From Dromaius novaehollandiae (lineage: Eukaryota > Chordata > Aves > Casuariiformes > Dromaiidae): DNA of 64,000 bases. Shown here piece by piece: positions 61,597 through 64,000 of the stretch (positions are counted from its first letter, which is position 1; every line of letters begins with the position of its first letter). The stretch covers positions 3,782,001 to 3,846,000 of the forward strand of contig NC_088117.1 in NCBI RefSeq assembly GCF_036370855.1, given 5' to 3'. The translations under genes and the position numbers were made by a program. A model generated the notes under the pieces. The model was not told the DNA's origin. It did no database searches and saw nothing but the letters and a program-made list of their open reading frames with translations.

Positions 61597-64000
61597 TGAG
61601 GTAAAGGTAATTTACCTGAATGCAAGGTGTGAACTGGAGTTCAGGTCTGTCTGTGTCTGGGAGCAGTAATGAAGGAAGACTAAACCCCTTTCTTAAGGCA
61701 GAGAAGACTGGTAACTGGAAGGGAAGAGGTCATCTGAGGACTTGGTTTGAACAGGCTAAATAAGTTTGAGGTTCTCCTATTGTCTATCACTTGACCATCT
61801 GGGATCTTGAAAAACTAAAGGCATCCTATGGAGCTGAAGAGGCAGTCCTCTTCAGAGGAGAAGACAACACTGGACAGGGAGGCAGGATTTGTGGGCTCTA
61901 ACTCCACCTTGACAAACATCTGTTTCCTTCTATGTTCCAATTGCAACTAGCTTGCCCAGTGGGGCACCAGGTTCCTCAAGAGTGATGTTTGCTTTCTCTC
62001 TGGGCCTGTCTCACACCTAGCAAAAGGGTCCCAGGGTCTGTTGGGGTGTTAATTAGTGCTCATCTCCTCCATCACTTACAGTGGCTTTTGTGCATTGAAT
62101 TTTGGTGTGGGTGGGTAGAGGCTGGTTGAGTTAAGCAAGTGGGTGTGCAACTGGCTGGTTGGTAAATCAGGAGGAGACTTCTCTGAGCAGAGGACTCAGG
62201 GCTATACTTAGGAGGGCTGCAGGTGGACCCTGATCCTTAGGGGAGAACCTGCAGGTAGGGCTGACCATTCCCTGGCAGAAGACATCAGACTCAAAGCACA
62301 GCCTTCCTCCCTTCTGCTCTTCCTGTTGTGACAAACTGAGCATTTCAGGTCAGAGTATTTCTCAAGGGCAAATAGATAATGAGACTGATGTGCTGCTTTC
62401 TTTGCTAGAAGTGACTGCAAGGTATTGAACACCTGGAATGTGAATTGATAAATGAGTGGTATGACACAACAACAAGCCAGAAAGATGAGGCACCAACAAA
62501 CAGCTCCTCTCTAAAGAGAGGAAATAGAAGCGCTTTTCAGATTTCCATCTTGTCCTGATTTCACATTTTGTGCCTGTTAATGCTTCTCTGAAGCTTTTTG
62601 CCCAGAAAGGGGAGTGTCAGCCCTTGACACCTTCACCATGGTGTAATTAGAGGGTGTTTCCATCTTGTGCACAGGCCCTGAAGTTGGGCTGCCTGTAAAA
62701 TAGGAATTGCCACAGGAAATGAAAGGGAGGATCATGATCAGAACTTCATCAAAGCCAAGCAAGACTGGTAATCCAGACAAAGATTTTGATTTCTCATGGC
62801 CCTTGGAGAGGCTTGTGGCAGAGACATGTTGGCTTTTGAATGATCAGCTGTACAATGCAAAGACAATGGTGGATATTCCAAAGTGTGGAGAAGACCTTGG
62901 ACCTTGTGGTTTGCTACTAAGGTCCAATCCTGCCCTGGCAATCATGTACTATGGGCATCTGCTTAGCTGCTTGCTTTTCTCTAGAGGTAAAAAACATTGC
63001 AATTGTAACTGATGTTATAGTTGTGTATGAATGCTAGGAATTCAGTGGAAAAAGTGGAGCTCTGAAGTGCTCTAACATTCATTCTCTTAATGCTTTCCAA
63101 TTAAAAAAAGAAAAACCAAAAAGCCTCCAAGCCCTCTGTGTGGTGTTGAGTGCTGTCTCATGGTTAGATCTGAGGAGGAGTATGCAGGATTTCTCAAGCT
63201 CCCATTTTTAAAATGCTGCTTCTGATGCTGTGTCCCAGCTTCCAAGTGCCCAGCTTTTGAGGGTAAAATGCCTGCTCATCTGAGGTGAAAAGAACCTGAC
63301 TGTGATTGCTGAAATGTATGAGGATATGGAAAATCAGCGCTGGTAACTGTACTCTAATCCTGAGTACTAGGGATAACAGCCTCACATTCACACATGCATC
63401 CTTGGGTCCACCACTGTCCCCAAGGTTTTTGGGTGCTTTGGGACTATTGTTTTCCTCAGGGCTCTCTGCAAGGGTCAGGGAAGCTCAGTGGAGTCAGAAG
63501 ACTGGTTTTCCATGGTGTTCCTGCTGAACTGCTACCAAGATGTGTGAGATGGCCTGGCTGGGAGAGGGCCGTAGTGCTCACTTGCTAGAATCTGGAACCA
63601 GGAGAATGGGTTGCTTCAGGTCTCTATAAATAATCCAAGCTCTAAGGTCAGCTGTTGGCACTTGAGTAGTTCAGCAGATGCTCTTTGACATCCAGGATAT
63701 GCTCTTCACCTAACTTCAGCCATCTTGGATCTGCTCTGTGCCTGAGGCTATGGTTGAGCTGCTTACAGCTGGGATCAAGTGAAAGGCCTACTTTGTGAGC
63801 TTGGTAACCTGGGGACTGGAGAATGAGCTGGACAGGGCATATACTGCGTGAACCCCTTGTTGCATGGGAAGGCCATTTTCACCTTGTGGAGAAGCCTGGC
63901 AACTTGGGCTGAGAAATAAGTCCTGCTTTCTACTTGTGGCATGTGTCAAACTTGTGCTACAGGCTAGAGTGTCTGAAAAGCTATCTAATCCTTGAAGGAG

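Overview
The window is vertebrate nuclear DNA, most likely from a bird or another sauropsid. It carries two split genes in the same orientation on the + strand: the 3' end of EHMT1 (GLP, a histone H3K9 methyltransferase) and the 5' end of CACNA1B (Cav2.2, the pore subunit of N-type calcium channels). About 29 kb lies between them. The two genes are also neighbours in mammals, so this is a conserved syntenic block. The avian call rests on the reptile/bird-like residues of both proteins, low interspersed-repeat content, a CR1-like LINE fragment and old MIR/CORE-SINE remnants. It is an inference. Neither gene is complete: EHMT1 starts upstream of the window and CACNA1B continues beyond it.

Region 1 (1-16,610) holds the last six coding exons of EHMT1: 248-325, 1485-1600, 3943-4029, 8546-8624, 12802-12977 and 14780-14963. 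Joined, they make exactly 720 nt (239 residues plus stop) with compatible phases and GT-AG introns. They encode most of the zinc-binding pre-SET region, the whole SET domain and the post-SET tail. A long 3' UTR with five AATAAA signals follows, probably ending near 16.6 kb.

Region 2 (about 16.6-45.1 kb) is intergenic. I found no supportable protein-coding gene in it. It contains a CpG-rich block (about 16.85-18.0 kb), smaller GC-rich patches near 24.1 and 27.4 kb, AT-rich stretches that look like conserved noncoding DNA (23.5-24.0 and 37.5-38.1 kb), SINE remnants and several simple or inverted repeats.

Region 3 (about 45.1-64.0 kb) holds the CACNA1B CpG-island promoter and 5' UTR, then coding exons 1-3 (46070-46329, 48678-48783, 55498-55637). 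These encode the cytoplasmic N terminus and domain I from S1 to the start of S3. Intron 1 is a minor-spliceosome (U12-type) AT-AC intron with a perfect ATATCCTTT donor.

The most notable noncoding signal is in CACNA1B intron 1: four head-to-tail 22-bp units at 47912-47999. On the minus strand three of them match the RE1/NRSE site of the neuronal-gene repressor REST almost perfectly. A second tandem array with right-half-RE1-like units sits in the upstream promoter island (45275-45310). Together they suggest multi-site REST control of this neuron-specific channel gene. An overlapping 104-codon upstream reading frame in CACNA1B exon 1 is a further candidate regulatory feature.
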